Translations under genes and position numbers: made by a program | NCBI GenBank assembly: GCA_030015575.1 | Contig: CM057338.1 | Coordinates: 309,507,827-309,571,826, forward strand | DNA from: Agapanthus africanus | Taxonomy: Eukaryota; Streptophyta; Magnoliopsida; Asparagales; Amaryllidaceae | Direction: 5' to 3' | Length of the DNA: 64,000 nt | Notes under the pieces: model-generated | Databases searched by the model: none | Seen by the model: only the letters and a program-made list of their open reading frames with translations | What the model was told of the DNA's origin: nothing | Shown here: positions 10,960 to 23,940 of the stretch, piece after piece | Position numbering within the stretch: position 1 is the first letter of the stretch | How the letters are laid out: every line of letters begins with the position of its first letter

Positions 10960-11320
10960 TGGGGGCTCTATTGTTTAGTTTAATGACATTGCGGTCAATA
11001 AGTAGTTTAAGGACATTGCGGTCCAGTGTTAGTTTTAAGACGTTGCGGTCAAGGTTAAGGACGTCGTAGTCCGTGGATTTAAGGACTCCACAGTCCGATG
11101 TTAGTTTTAAGACATCACGGTCAAGGTTAAGGACCTCATAGTCCGTGGATTTAAGGACTCCACAGTCCGGCGTTAGTTTTAAGACATCACGGTCAAGGTT
11201 AAGGATCTCATAGTCCATGAGTTTAAGGACCCCACAGTCCGTTGTTAGTTTTAAGACATCCCGGTCAAGGTTAAGGACCTCATAGTCCATGAGTTTAAGG
11301 ACCCCACAGTCCGTATCAAT
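10960..11320 (-). repeat. 72-bp tandem array in G2 LTR
   Basis: About five imperfect copies of a 72-bp unit. Each unit contains three short palindromes of the form GGAC, six bases, GTCC (for example GGACTCCACAGTCC and GGACCTCATAGTCC) or GAC/GTC (GACATCACGGTC). The unit length is a multiple of three, and the minus strand is open, giving a 24-residue repeat such as DYEVLNLDRDVLKLT. The same array occurs in G3 and at the right edge of the window. Confidence 0.9.
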
Positions 11321-11599
11321 ATGTGGTCATCGGGACCTGTCACCTCTTTGAAGACGTTGAGTAATTACAACGCCAAGTATCAAAAGAGTGAAGAGATGTA
11401 CCCTTTAAACCGAGGTAGATTAAATAATCTTTGGCCTAATTTGGAACCAAGACCAATTAATTATATTATGAGCCCATTGGCTCAGTTGAATTTGAATTGA
11501 GGACTTATGGCCAGCTTGGGCTAAGTCCAATCATGTTTAGGATATTGGCCATCTGTTGGTCCATTAGAGGAGAGGCTTTGCCTCTAGACACTTAGCCAA

Positions 11600-11965
11600 T
11601 GGGGCTAAAGTTAGTGTTAAACACTAAAGATCAATCAGTGTTGAACACTGAGAATGAGATTGATAAGTTAGTGTTTAACACTAAAAGATAGTTAGTGTTA
11701 AACACCAGCAACATGGCTTTCAAATTAGTGTTTATACACTAAAACAAATCAGTGTTAAACACTGGCAGTGGAGATTTCAAATTAGTGTTTAACACTAAGG
11801 CAGATCAATGTTAAATACTGGAAACAGGGTTTTCCAGGTTGGTGTTCAACACTAAGAAAGTCAGTGTTAAACACTGTAAATAGATGTTTTCCAAATTAGT
11901 GTTTAAACACTAAGAAAATCAGTGTTGAACACTGGATATAGAGGTTTCAACTTTAGTGTTAAACA
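11600..11965. repeat. AGTGTT/AACACT palindrome array in G2 LTR
   Basis: About 13 copies of a short palindrome spaced every 20-50 bp. Two types tend to alternate: TTAGTGTTAAACACTAA and TCAGTGTTAAACACTGG. Both arms vary together, so most copies remain self-complementary. Confidence 0.85.
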
Positions 11966-12128
11966 CTAACGCAAGAGGGGTCACGTGGTAGCACGTGAGA
12001 GCGCCCTCAATTCATTTTATTCTGCCAAAAGTATTGAATACTTTAGAGCATCACGTGCTGTCATGTGATGGGAATTCTGGTGTTTGTCTGTTAAAGCTTC
12101 AGCCAAGGGGTCACGTGGTAGCACATGA

Positions 12129-14348
12129 TGTTAGTTATATGTATGCCCTAGAGGCCATTACTGTACATAGAATGTATATTGTAGTGGATGCTGGGACATA
12201 TATAGGGAGGACTTTCTTGCTCGACATGATAGTATGCTATCTGGTTGAACTTTACCTTAACGTGTATACTGATTGTCTCTCTGTTACATGTTGGTAAAGC
12301 CCTTAGGATGTGTGCTTGACTACCTGGACTATGATGCGGATCATACTAGTGGGGACATGGTAGTCCATAAGTACATCCTTCAAAGTCCCTAGTCGAGGGT
12401 GTATCGAGACGGGGGCATCGATATACCAGAGTAGACTAGCGTGTACCTTCTCGACCCATACAGATGGGCGATGGATGATCCCATATCCATTGGTGTTTGA
12501 CATCAGGGATGATATACGGGTGCTCAGTAGAGACTGGGTACACTGGACGGACTCGCCGAGAAGTCCCAGATGGTATTATACCTCACGTCAGATGGCAGTT
12601 CTCTGGTGACACTGGTACAGAGTAGTCTGTTGACCCGAGATCGTCATAGAGTCTTGTGTGGTTCCCACTGTGCTTTGATTTCCATCTTACCACGTCCAAG
12701 AGGGCGTGCAAAACGGTGGTTTTTGGGTACAGTCCCGAGTCACATGGAGGCAATGAGCGATAGGAGGGGATTCGTCTCTCCCGGTATAGGGGGTTGATGT
12801 TGCGCTGTGTTCGATTGGCTATAACAGGAAGTCCCTGGCCAGGGCTGATCAGAGAATTGCTGGTAAGTGTTACCAGTAGTTTCTCGACCCGTTATGAGCC
12901 TCATATCGACACGACTTATCGAGCTATTGGGGTCTGACGTTTACCACCCCTAGGCAAGATATGCGACATATCAGACGATCAGACCGGACTGTACGGTAGT
13001 GTTACTGGTCGGATTCACTGGAGTGTGAGCGGGCTTGCTCGTCGATCTTCAGATCGCTCAATACCCGGGTGGCCGTTACGTTTAGCAGACCGCTTGCGGC
13101 TTGTGGGTGTTTGATATGATCATCGCCTGCTGCCGGCGTATTGACGAGTCTTTAGAGTCCTACACAGAGGTTTCCTGGCTCAAGCGAAACGAAATAGGAG
13201 CGCATATGAGATATGTGCGGGACCGAGAATAATGCGTGTATGTGATACCGTATTCCATTCTCGCGATGAATGTATCGAATGGTTGTATGCGATATAACCT
13301 AGTTATCGATTCAAGCGTTGATTCGATAAGCCGATACATTGTATACTAGTCGGTTGTGTGCGACATGACCGGATCATTGAATCAAGTGTTGATTTAATGA
13401 TTTAATGTATAATTATATATTTGATATATTACTTTGCATTAACTAGTATTGGTTCACTTTAAATGGATTTTTTCACTCGGATGTGCGCATTACATATGCG
13501 ATATGATTTTGTGCACTTGATTGTATCATGTTTGATGATACATGTTTACTTGGTTAAGTGCAAAGAATTAAACCATGGTTAAAAGAATGGCTAGGGTTTC
13601 ATTTCCTTTATTTATTCATTTATTTATTTATTTATTCATTTTGGAAAAGAAGAGAAAAGAATGGTTGCTAGTTTTGGAGTTTAGTTGAAGCTTCATGAAG
13701 CTTTGATCAAGTCAACCATTCTTATCTCATCCTTAACCCTAACCATTCCCACTAACCATGATTCATTCTCTACACTTGACTATAGTTAATGATATGATAA
13801 GTATTTGTTTTTCTATTATTTTTAATTAACTTATCATACATTTCTTTCTTCTTCTTCTTCATGAGCAAGGAAGAAAAAGCTTTCATTCATCAATGGTGAT
13901 TGATGATAAAGAGTGAGAAATCCAATTCTAAAGTCTACCCACTTCCTATTTCTTCATCCTCTACCTCTTGCCAAGTAGTAGAGTGTGTTTCCTTCACAAG
14001 TTTTTAGGGCTTGGTGAAGGTGGAGCTTGATTTAGCGATGCCTCGACGTAGATCATCTTCGGCATGGACATCGACGACCTAGCTCGCTTTTTCTCCGACG
14101 AAGCCGACTCTAGAGCCCGGATTCCTTTTGGACAGCGGAGATGACTTCGTTGCGGAGCTATGGAGGTGGAGCACCGGATCTACAAAGGTTGTATTTCCGT
14201 TTTCCCATTAGTTAATTGTTAACTAGTTATCTTTTCTCCTAGAAATCTAGCCAACGATCCGTAGTCGGGTCTCTCGGCACCTAGAATTTTGTAAATTGGC
14301 ATGGTTGATGCCTTGTGAGACCTCACTAGTGTGCCTAGGAACCCTACA
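12129..14348 (+). repeat. Copia A 5' LTR
   Basis: Begins TGTTAGTTATATG, ends GAACCCTACA and is followed at once by the Met primer site. A TTTA/TTCA microsatellite lies near 13605-13640. Confidence 0.95.
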
Positions 14349-14349
14349 G

Positions 14350-14362
14350 TGGTATCAGAGCC
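14350..14362 (+). other. Copia A primer-binding site (Met tRNA)
   Basis: TGGTATCAGAGCC one base inside the LTR end, the standard copia primer site. Confidence 0.93.
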
Positions 14363-14550
14363 TAGCTAGAGCCTTAGGCGAAGTCTAGACGGAATTTGAA
14401 GTCCGAACTAACCGAAAACCCGACCCGGATCATGCTCTCTGTACATTTTTGAAAACAGTGGATTTTTCCAAATTAAAAATTGCTAAAAAATTCAGCAGGA
14501 AAAATTAAGAATTACGATGCAAAATTTTTAGGATGAACAGTAAATTCCGC

Positions 14551-14595
14551 TGCGGAACCGCGGCAGAAGCGTGCATTCTGCGGCGGTTCCGCGGC
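14551..14595 (+). repeat. GC-rich leader hairpin, Copia A
   Basis: GCGGAACCGCGGCAGAA pairs with TTCTGCGGCGGTTCCGC across a short loop, about 200 bp after the primer site. Related palindromes sit at similar places in Copia B, C and D. Confidence 0.8.
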
Positions 14596-16844
14596 CCATT
14601 GGTGACGTCATCCCACTTTGTTTGCACAGTAATTCCAGATAAATTATGCTGAGTTTTCTGGGAATTTTTAAAATTTATTCAAGAGTTGAATTTTCTGCTG
14701 TGTATTTGGTGATTCGGTGTTTCGATCGGAGTATCAAATTTTGTCTGTGTGGCTTTCCGGATAAATTTTAGAATATGTTAAAAAGTTCGACCGGATATAA
14801 ATACCCAATTTTTCCCCTGTCGGGAAATTTCCAAGTGTTGGACTTTTCCGTAGTTTAATGACGTTCTAAGTAGAGCAAGTAACGCGATGGTCCCTCTAGA
14901 AGACAACAAACCTTAACTCGATTATGTGACCGTCTTGAACTGCCCTTTGAACCTTCGGGTTTGGGGCAGTACGGCGTGCCACATGTGAGGCGTTGGCTTG
15001 ACCCTTCTACGGCTGGACCGTTGGTACTGAGGCACGAACGGAATGTTGTTAGACTTGTTTCATATGTTGATCTGTATCGGGAAAACTTGGGTGTTCGATT
15101 GTTCGATCGGAAAGTTTAACATTTTCTGTTTATCTGAAATGGGATACAATAATTGGAATTCACAAGAAGTTATGAGATAACTGAATGAATGTTATAAATC
15201 TAGCGGTTTAGTCTCACTTGATCGGTTGCCACGGAATTTTGATGTGATCAAAAGTCCGTCGCAATCACGTAGCGTACGCGGATACTCGCCGGGTAAACTT
15301 AATAGACAGCCTCGCTCCATAGCCCCGACCAAGTGACTGTAGGAGAACCCCGTCGCCGAAAGCATCCGTTCGGGTGCTCGCGGTAGCGGTGTTCCACCTT
15401 GGTGCACTTCGTTGCCGGTATCAGGGGTACGGCCGTCTACTGAAGTTTGCGACGAGCATTCGATCAGGATGTCGGGAATCTTGTTGAATTGCCTGACTTG
15501 ATATTGAAAAGTGTTTTCGATAATGAGACTAAAATGCGGGGTTTATAATTGTTAGGCATGCGATGTCTAAGTAATTCATTTGGTCAGGCATGCGATGTCT
15601 GAGGTGATTGCGGATTCCAACTGTTGTAGTTTTACACTTTCTTTTCTGTGACCGTAAGTGTAATATGTGATATCGCCGGTTTTGTTGCTATATGTCAACG
15701 ACAATTGGGATGGACATGTTTACTTACGTTGATGACATGTGATGTTATGTGTTGCTGGATATGTTATATTGGATCGTCGTGTTTGAATAGCCAGGGGTTT
15801 TTATGTGAGATGAGTGTTTTTCATTTTCATTCATGTAAAAACTTGTATGTAATATTCTTTTATTGGGACGCTTCCAGGTTGCGGAAGTTGTCACCGTTTG
15901 TATATTATTTACTTTTCCGCACTAGGATAGACCCAAGGAGGAGGGCACAAATAACCGGGTTCTGGAGTCCAGTGGGAGACCAACTCGAGGAGTCGAGTCT
16001 GGGTCTCCTAACTCTAGAATTGGCAGGGTTGCTTGCCGCTCTCGTAGGGGTCTAGGGGTGTGGGTTTGGCTATTCATCACGACCGTGGAATCCGTGTTTT
16101 ATACTGGCTTGTATTGAAAACACGGACGTCCTAGTATATCCAATATTTCATATGTTTCTTCTGCTGCGATATCTGTGATGTGATCATGTGATGTTCTGTG
16201 ATAGATACAGTATATAGTATATATGATATATTATATAGGCGTTACTTATGTTTTACACCCGCGCTAGCCCTGCCCTGCTCTGCCGTTAGTTACCTAACCT
16301 AACGGTGCACGAGGGGACATCGAGGCGAATGCGGATGGCATAAGTGTACGTCATATCTATCTGTGATGTTTAGGTATTTAAATGATGGGACTTCATTAAT
16401 GTGATTAATGAAAATAAAAGAAACCTAAGATGTTGTAGAATCGAATTTCAAAATAAAACAGGTAGATACAGTTCTTGCTTTGCACAGCGGTATATGTGAT
16501 ATATCCTGCACCTTATTCGATGAGGAAAGGACCGAGATCCCTTCACCGGGAGTGACTCCTTTAGCAATAACTGGCAGATGCTACACACTCGTTTGTCTTT
16601 TGATTGCTTTTAAGTGTTTTGCTTTGCACAGTGATATATATGATATATCCCGCACCTCATTCGACGAGGAAAGGACCGACGATCCCTTCACCGGGAGTGA
16701 CTCCTTTAGCAAAACTAGAAAAGCCTCAAAAACACTCCATTTCAAAATTCATTCGATCCTACAACGATATCAAGTTCATTACGCAATAGGTTTTCAGAAA
16801 AACCTGTCGTAGCCCTCCGTCATTTCAGATAAGTATTAGTTAGT

Positions 16845-17065
16845 ATTCGTGCTGCGGTTGTTTGGCATGCGTCAAGGCGTAGTGTACGGTAGCTAACTAG
16901 TGCTTATCTGCCAGCATATGATGCGATTGGATTAGGGTATTCGTACGACGTTGTTTGGCATGCGTCAAGGGTCGTACGGGTGGGTTTAATTCAATCAAGA
17001 AATGTACGGGTTGAACTTGACTAGCAGACTATGGGTTGTTTGGCATGCGTCAAGGTCATAGCGAG
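16845..17065 (+). repeat. Three-hairpin leader module, Copia A
   Basis: TTGTTTGGCATGCGTCAAGG occurs three times (16858-16877, 16951-16970, 17036-17055). Each copy is flanked by different arms that pair with each other, for example CGTACGAC with GTCGTACG around the second and CTATG with CATAG around the third. The other copia elements have the same three positions and similar arms but a different repeated loop. Confidence 0.8.
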
Positions 17066-17476
17066 CTAGGGACAAAATATTATCGGGAATTTCAAGTGTT
17101 GAAATTTGCAATGAGATTGCATACCTTCTATGAGATAGTTGGATCCCGATACCCACTGCGAGTAAGAGTTACTCCTGGGAGAGTTTTATACATTACAATT
17201 AGCCGATCAAGTAGGTGTCTAGAAAGGTGTTAACGGGGTTACGCCTCTGGGAAAACGAGGTTTACATTAATTAGGTTCGTGCGAAAGCACGGGGGACCTC
17301 CCTCAAAGTACCGACACTGGCCTGGCTGAAAGATTGGCGAACTTGTAGTGTATAATTAATCCCGGCTAGTCTTTCCTTTTAAGGTTTGAAGGAAGATTTG
17401 ATAAAAAGCAGTGGGAGCCATCCTGATTAGATAAAATAATAACCAATCTATTCTTGACAGAGCGCATGCTGAGTGT

Positions 17477-17497
17477 TTTCTTCTCTCTCTCTCCAGG
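17477..17497 (+). promoter_or_regulatory. Pyrimidine tract with AG before protease region
   Basis: A TTCTTCTCTCTCTCTCCAG tract followed by GTAGCGACCAT, resembling a plant 3' splice site. The tract is also present at the same place in Copia D (minus, about 50884-50903), Copia C (59350-59368) and, less exactly, Copia B (about 34148-34175). Function is inferred only. Confidence 0.45.
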
Positions 17498-17519
17498 TAG
17501 CGACCATATCACGCCTTAA

Positions 17520-18950
17520 TCAAGATAATAATACGGAATATTGACCGAACCCACTTGTTATACTGAGCTGGGGAACATTGGTCCCGCTCCAACTTATAAT
17601 TGTTATAAGACAGAGCAGGAAATTAGGGATTACCAGAATTCCCGTGCCGCCCAAACGAAGAGAGTGCATGCTGATGCATCATCTTCGGGTGTGTTCATTA
17701 TACAGAGAACTGTTTCTCAGTAACCTTTACGTCCTGGGTATGTGATACCAGACCAGGATCCCAGATATGTAATCTGTTACATAGGGCTACAGAAAGGTAG
17801 AGAACTGAGAACGGGTGATAAGTTTCATGAGACTGAAAACGGGGCAAGTGTTGCAGCCAAGTCTGTTGGTCACTGTCACCCTGTATTACCAATACATTGA
17901 TTCTGAACGAATGTTATTAGATACCGAACCTGATATACAAAATCATATCAGTCTCTTTATTAGTAAAGAAATGATAAAATTTTGTATTGTTGGATAATGT
18001 TTTGAACATTTCCTATATCAAAAGTTGATCGGTTCAGGCACGTTATCTAAAAGTATTGATCTTCTAAATCAAACTACAGTTCTTAGTATACGGAACACAC
18101 ACAAGAGGAAGAGTTCAGAAATGAACGAATCCTTCTTGAGGTATTGTAGACTAGGTCAGATCAATATGACCCAACTAGCTAGAGTTACATTTAGATGCAT
18201 ATTTAAATCAGTTTGAATTTACATCTTGTGAAACTCGCCAGTCATGTCACAAAGATAAGATGACCATAGCTCCGTTTACTGGAAACAGAGAAAGAGTTAG
18301 TGAACTCTTGGGATGATACATGTTGATGTATGTAGGTCCCCTGTCTACATATGTCAGGACTGGTTCTTTATACTTCATTACATTCTCTGATAATCTCTTT
18401 AGATTCAGACATATGTTCCTGTTGAAACACAAGTCCGAACCTTTTGAGATATTCACAGAATATAAGTTAGAAGTAGAGAACCAAAACGGGTAAAAGTATT
18501 ATGTCCTTTGATGTGATCAAGGAGGAGAATACTTGAGCACGGAATTCCTGGACCATTCTAAAGGAGAATGAGATTCTCTCTCAGCATTACTCCTCCGTAT
18601 ACACCATAGCACGATGGTATATCGGGGAGGAGCAGATACACCCTATTTGATATGGTGTGCTCTATGATGAGTACTACTGAGTTACCTAATTCCTTTAGGG
18701 AGTTATGCACTTGAGAAGTTGCATACCTATTGAATAGGGTTCCAATCAAATCAGTTGCCTACCGCTTCATATGTGATATGGAAAGGGAAGAGCCCATATC
18801 TTAAGTTGGTTAAGATTTGGGGTTGTCCGGCCTATGTCTGAAAGCAAAATCCGGACAAGCTCGAGGCAAGGTCTGTAATGTAGAACTGGAAAGGTTCCAG
18901 CTATACGAACTACAGCAGATGATTTGATAGAACCAAGGGATTCAGTAGAT
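17520..18950 (+). pseudogene. Copia A protease and integrase region, broken
   Basis: Aligns along its length with the open protease/pre-integrase stretch of Copia C (59378-59984). Further right are recognisable integrase pieces, including a YVGPLSTY-like segment, SLYFITFSDN and KSEPFEIFTEYKLEVENQN, typical of the Ty1/copia integrase core. It carries many breaks and is a fossil. Confidence 0.8.
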
Positions 18951-19089
18951 ACCAACGAACCTCAGCCTCTCCGCCGATCTAGTAGGGTTCCTCATCCACC
19001 TGAGAGATACTTCGGTTTCTCTATGACAGTGGGAGCGAGGATTGCATCATGAGATGATGACCCAACTAGCTTCGAGCAGGCCATCAGGA

Positions 19090-20300
19090 GTAAGACTCTG
19101 TAAGAATGGCTGGATGCTTAGCGATCAGAGATGGAATCCTTATACACCAACAAAGTATGGACTTTGGTTGCAATATCTGAAGGGTTAAATCCCCATCAGG
19201 AGCAAGTATATCTTGAGAAGATTGCTTGGTGTAGATGGAAAAGTTGAGACTTTCAAAGCTAGACTTGTTAAAGGTTTGCATCATTGACCAGATATGGATC
19301 ATAATTTTAAAACCTTTTCAAGTAACTATGCTTAAGTCCATCCAGATCCTACTTGCCACGGCTACATACCATGACTGCGATATCTGGTGGTTGGGTGTCT
19401 TGACTGCTTTTCTAAATGATGATTTAGAAGAGAGCGTCTATAAGTACACAGCCAGAGGGCTTCGTAGACAGTGGGAGCAGCGGAAACGTGTGCAAGATGC
19501 TTTATAGATAAAGCAGGCATCGCGGAGTTGGAACATCTGTTTTGATGAAGCGGTCAAAGAGTTTGACATCATCAAAATGGTAGATGAACCTTGTATATAC
19601 AAAAAGGTAGTAGGGAGTATGGAGACGATCCTCGTAGAGTACGTGGATGACATACACTTGATAAGAAAGGAGTTTCTTATGCTACGCTCGATCAATCTCC
19701 GCTTATCACAAAGATTCTCCATATAGGATTAAAGTGATACCTACTAAATCCTGGATTTCGGATCTATGAGATAGATCTAAATGGATGTTAGGAAACTCAC
19801 TAGATGTAGTGAGGTGGTGTCAATCGATCCTGAGGAGAATCACTGGAAGGGTTCCAGGGTGATAAAGACGACTGAATGTCAGTCACAGGCATTGTCTTTA
19901 CCCTCAGTAAAGGGACGGTATGTTGGAAGAGTTCCAAGCTGGATACCGTGACATACTAGACGATAAAGGCAGGATACATCGCTACTTAAGATGCTACCAA
20001 AGAGGCTGTTTGGGTGTATATAGGTTCATGAGATGAACTATGTTCCTACCATTGTGTGACAATGGAGTTGTGGCTTATGCCAAGGAACGTCCGTCCCATC
20101 AGTGATCCAGACATATTCTAAGGCAGTATCACCTTATCATGGAGATAGTTGATCTCCAGGGTGATCGAGGTTTGGAGAGTAGACTCAGAGGACAACACAG
20201 CGGATCCACTCACAAAGGCCTGTTCCCAGAGAGAGACTTTTATGGGATGGTTGAGTATGAGATACTGCAACCACTGCTATCAGATGGCCCTAGTGCAAGT
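19090..20300 (+). pseudogene. Copia A reverse transcriptase and RNase H region, broken
   Basis: Contains the reverse transcriptase catalytic neighbourhood ILVEYVDDI (near 19628-19654; the usual form is YVDD) and upstream KARLVKG-like remains. The stretch before the 3' LTR matches the RNase H end. It closes with the polypurine tract AAGTGGGAGA at about 20297-20306. Many breaks. Confidence 0.8.
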
Positions 20301-20307
20301 GGGAGAT

Positions 20308-22527
20308 TGTTAGTTATATGTATGCCCTAGAGGCCATTACTGTACATAGGATGTATATTGTAGTGGATGCTGGGACATATATAGGGAGGACTTTCTTGCT
20401 CGACATGATAGTATGCTATCTGGTTGAACTTTACCTTAACGTGTATACTGATTGTCTCTCTGTTACATGTTGGTAAAGACCTTAGGATGTGTGCTTGACT
20501 ACCTGGACTATGATGCGGATCATACTAGTGGGGACACGGTAGTCCATAAGTACATCCTTCAAAGTCCCTAGTCGAGGGTGTATCGAGACGGGGGCATCGA
20601 TATACCAGAGTAGACTAGCGTGTACCTTCTCGACCCATACAGATGGGCGATGGATGATCCCATATCCATTGGTGTTTGACATCAGGGATGATATACGGGT
20701 GCTCAGTAGAGACTGGGTACACTGGACGGACTCGCCGAGAAGTCCCAGATGGTATTATACCTCACGTCAGATGGCAGTTCTCTGGTGACACTGGTACAGA
20801 GTAGTCTGTTGACCCGAGATCGTCATAGAGTCTTGTGTGGTTCCCACTGTGCTTTGATTTCCATCTTACCACGTCCAAGAGGGCGTGCAAAATGGTGGTT
20901 TTTGGGTACAGTCCCGAGTCACATGGAGGCAATGAGCGATAGGAGGGGATTCGTCTCTCCCGGTATAGGGGGTTGATGTTGCGCTGTGTTCGATTGGCTA
21001 TAACAGGAAGTCCCTGGCCAGGGCTGATCAGAGAATTGCTGGTAAGTGTTACCAGTAGTTTCTCGACCCGTTATGAGCCTCATATCGACACGACTTATCG
21101 AGCTATTGGAGTCTGACGTTTACCACCCCTAGGCAAGATATGCGACATATCAGACGATCAGACCGGACTGTACGGTAGTGTTACTGGTCGGATTCACTGG
21201 AGTGTGAGCGGGCTTGCTCGTCGATCTTCAGATCGCTCAATACCCGGGTGGCCGTTACGTTTAGCAGACCGCTTGCGGCTTGTGGGTGTTTGATATGATC
21301 ATCGCCTGCTGCCGGCGTATTGACGAGTCTTTAGAGTCCTACACAGAGGTTTCCTGGCTCAAGCGAAACGAAATAGGAGCGCATATGAGATATGTGCGGG
21401 ACCGAGAATAATGCATGTATGTGATACCGTATTCCATTCTCGCGATGAATGTATCGAATGGTTGTATGCGATATAACCTAGTTATCGATTCAAGCGTTGA
21501 TTCGATAAGCCGATACATTGTATACTAGTCGGTTGTGTGCGACATGACCGGATCATTGAATCAAGTGTTGATTTAATGATTTAATGTATAATTATATATT
21601 TGATATATTACTTTGCATTAACTAGTATTGGTTCACTTTAAATGGATTTTTTCACTCGGATGTGCGCATTACATATGCGATATGATTTTGTGCACTTGAT
21701 TGTATCATGTTTGATGATACATGTTTACTTGGTTAAGTGCAAAGAATTAAACCATGGTTAAAAGAATGGCTAGGGTTTCATTTCCTTTATTTATTCATTT
21801 ATTTATTTATTTATTCATTTTGGAAAAGAAGAGAAAAGAATGGTTGCTAGTTTTGGAGTTTAGTTGAAGCTTCATGAAGCTTTGATCAAGTCAACCATTC
21901 TTATCTCATCCTTAACCCTAACCATTCCCACTAACCATGATTCATTCTCTACACTTGACTATAGTTAATGATATGATAAGTATTTGTTTTTCTATTATTT
22001 TTAATTAACTTATCATACATTTCTTTCTTCTTCTTCTTCATGAGCAAGGAAGAAAAAGCTTTCATTCATCAATGGTGATTGATGATAAAGAGTGAGAAAT
22101 CCAATTCTAAAGTCTACCCACTTCCTATTTCTTCATCCTCTACCTCTTGCCAAGTAGTAGAGTGTGTTTCCTTCACAAGTTTTTAGGGCTTGGTGAAGGT
22201 GGAGCTTGATTTAGCGATGCCTCGACGTAGATCATCTTCGGCATGGACATCGACGACCTAGCTCGCTTTTTCTCCGACGAAGCCGACTCTAGAGCCCGGA
22301 TTCCTTTTGGACAGCGGAGATGACTTCGTTGCGGAGCTATGGAGGTGGAGCACCGGATCTACAAAGGTTGTATTTCCGTTTTCCCATTAGTTAATTGTTA
22401 ACTAGTTATCTTTTCGCCTAGAAATCTAGCCAACGATCCGTAGTCGGGTCTCTCGGCACCTAGAATTTTGTAAATTGGCATGGTTGATGCCTTGTGAGAC
22501 CTCACTAGTGTGCCTAGGAACCCTACA
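20308..22527 (+). repeat. Copia A 3' LTR
   Basis: Same length as the 5' LTR and nearly identical to it. It starts directly after the AAGTGGGAGAT tract and ends ACCCTACA, followed by target duplication CGTGA. Confidence 0.95.
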
Positions 22528-22769
22528 CGTGATAGCGCCCTGTTTCTCTTTATTTTGTTCTACAGATAAGTGTTTAACACTTTTAATTCTGAATGCCATC
22601 ACGTGTGGGCACGTGATGGGGGCCTGCGCTTTGATCTGTTAGAATGTTCATTAGGGGTTACGTGTCGACACGTGAGGGCGCCCTAAAACTCTTTTCTGTT
22701 TCTTTTCAGGGGTCACGTGGTAGCACTTGACCCTATTCCTTTGCCTGTTTGAATATGTGTTTATCTTTT

Positions 22770-23250
22770 TTTAAGAATTGAATTCTTCATAGGGTTAAAC
22801 CCTAGCAATAATTTTAGAGGAATTAAATTCCTACTTTCTTTTGAAGAATTATATTCTTAAATAGGGTTAAACCATCATTTCTTCTTTCTTAAGGGAATTA
22901 AATTCCTGTTATTTTGACAGAATTAAGCTCTTAATTGGGGTTAAACCCTGGTTCTGTCCATTTGAAGGAATTAAATCCTTACAACATAGGGTTAAACGCT
23001 AATTTTAATTCGAAGGAATTAAATTCTTATAATTATATGAGAATTAAATTCTCAAATATCCATTCCCTCTCTATGCTTTGGATCTGCATGGCAGGATCTC
23101 AACCCAATAAGAATTAAATTCTCAATTCATGGGGAGATGTGCACTTTGCAGATCCTCTGCTAAAGAGAGAACTAAGTTCTTCTTTTTAATATAAGAGTTA
23201 AACTCTTTTGAGAATTAAATTCTATTTTTAAAAGCCTGTCCTTTCTTACC
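22770..23250. repeat. GAATT/AATTC palindrome cluster in G2 LTR
   Basis: About twelve short palindromes such as GGAATTAAATTCC, AAGAATTGAATTCTT, AGAGTTAAACTCT and GAACTAAGTTC. Arms differ from copy to copy but pair within each copy. Similar words occur in G1 (about 1500-1580 and 2575-2780). Confidence 0.75.
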
Positions 23251-23359
23251 TAAAGTTTTCTTTTGCAGAAGATCCAAATTCCTCCAAAGTCTTAAGTCTC
23301 TATTTTTCTCTCTCTGTATGTCGATCTCTGTATCCCCCTTCTGTATATCTCTTGGCTCC

Positions 23360-23367
23360 TATTTATA
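23360..23367 (-). promoter_or_regulatory. Probable TATA box of G2 LTR
   Basis: TATAAATA on the minus strand, about 610 bp from the minus-strand LTR start, matching the TATA spacing in G3. Confidence 0.6.
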
Positions 23368-23684
23368 GGAGAAGGAGCAGAATCAATCAGTTTTAGTGAA
23401 TCATTCGTTGAGGGATTTGATTTTCATTCGTCGTTCATTTGGACCTTTGGATTATTAGGTGAATTTTATTCACCATTGGATTTTGAATCCAAAGATATTC
23501 CTTTGTTATTTCGGTTAGATTTTAAGGGGAAATCTTTCCAAGTTCAAGATTTTTCCATAGATAGGTGATATTTAATCACCTTGAGATCTTTAATCCAATC
23601 GGTTCCAAATAATCGTTCTTCTTTGGAAAGATTTGAATGCTGTTCAGAATTTAATTCTGTTAAATAGATAGGCTTTGAAAGCCG

Positions 23685-23940
23685 GTCACGTGTGGTCACG
23701 TGACCCCTGGTCACGTGACCCCTTGGAACGAGTTTTCTTCTGCTTTCTGCGCTTTGTCTTCTAGCCGCTGTTCAGCCATCACGTGCCAACATGTGACCCC
23801 TGGTCACGTGTGAGCACGTGACCCTTTCTGAAGCCTTTTCTTTGATTTAGTCAGGGAACCGAATCTGCCTTTGCCGCTGCTTTGAATTGTCACGTGCCAA
23901 CACGTGACTGTTGGTCACGTGGTAGCACGTGATGCTTCTT
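23685..23940. repeat. GTCACGTG hairpin cluster in G2 LTR
   Basis: Several pairs of GTCACGTG and CACGTGAC separated by a few bases (for example around GGTAG or TGGCA-like spacers). A related pair at the left side of the split LTR (about 11975-12128) is where Copia A inserted. Confidence 0.75.

Larger units (their letters stand above)
14363..17500 (+). other. Copia A leader, about 3.1 kb without coding sequence
   Basis: No gag-like ORF or zinc knuckle could be recognised between the primer site and the protease region. The leader contains a GC-rich hairpin (14551-14595), a roughly 90-bp block present twice (about 16477-16565 and 16618-16710, with TATATGATATATCC and a CCTTATTCGATGAGG-like segment), and a three-hairpin module (16845-17065). 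It ends in a pyrimidine tract with AG at 17495-17496. The same order is found in Copia C and D and, more diverged, in B. Confidence 0.75.
12129..22527 (+). mobile_element. Copia A: Angela-type Ty1/copia element, both LTRs
   Basis: A 10,399-bp element with two 2,220-bp LTRs (12129-14348 and 20308-22527) that differ at only about seven positions by eye (about 0.3%), so it is very young. The flanking duplication is CATGA at 12124-12128 and CGTGA at 22528-22532, differing at one base. The LTR start (TGTTAGTTATATGTATGCCC then TAGAGGC) is of Angela/BARE type, and the primer site matches initiator-Met tRNA. It has a 3.1 kb non-coding leader, then protease, integrase, reverse transcriptase and RNase H remains. 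The coding region is heavily broken despite the young LTRs, so it presumably moved with proteins supplied by another element. It splits the G2 gypsy LTR. Confidence 0.95.

Noticed and set aside
10925-11330. CRISPR-like array
   Set aside because: Units are contiguous 72-bp tandem repeats without unique spacers, inside a plant LTR.
12303-12797. Recurrent 66-75 residue ORFs in the copia LTRs (also 20482-20976, 47445-47809, 55578-55975)
   Set aside because: They recur only because the LTR recurs. No domain is seen, and they fall in both strands of a regulatory repeat.
13725-13750. Telomere-like CCCTAACC words
   Set aside because: Only isolated copies within LTRs, not arrays.
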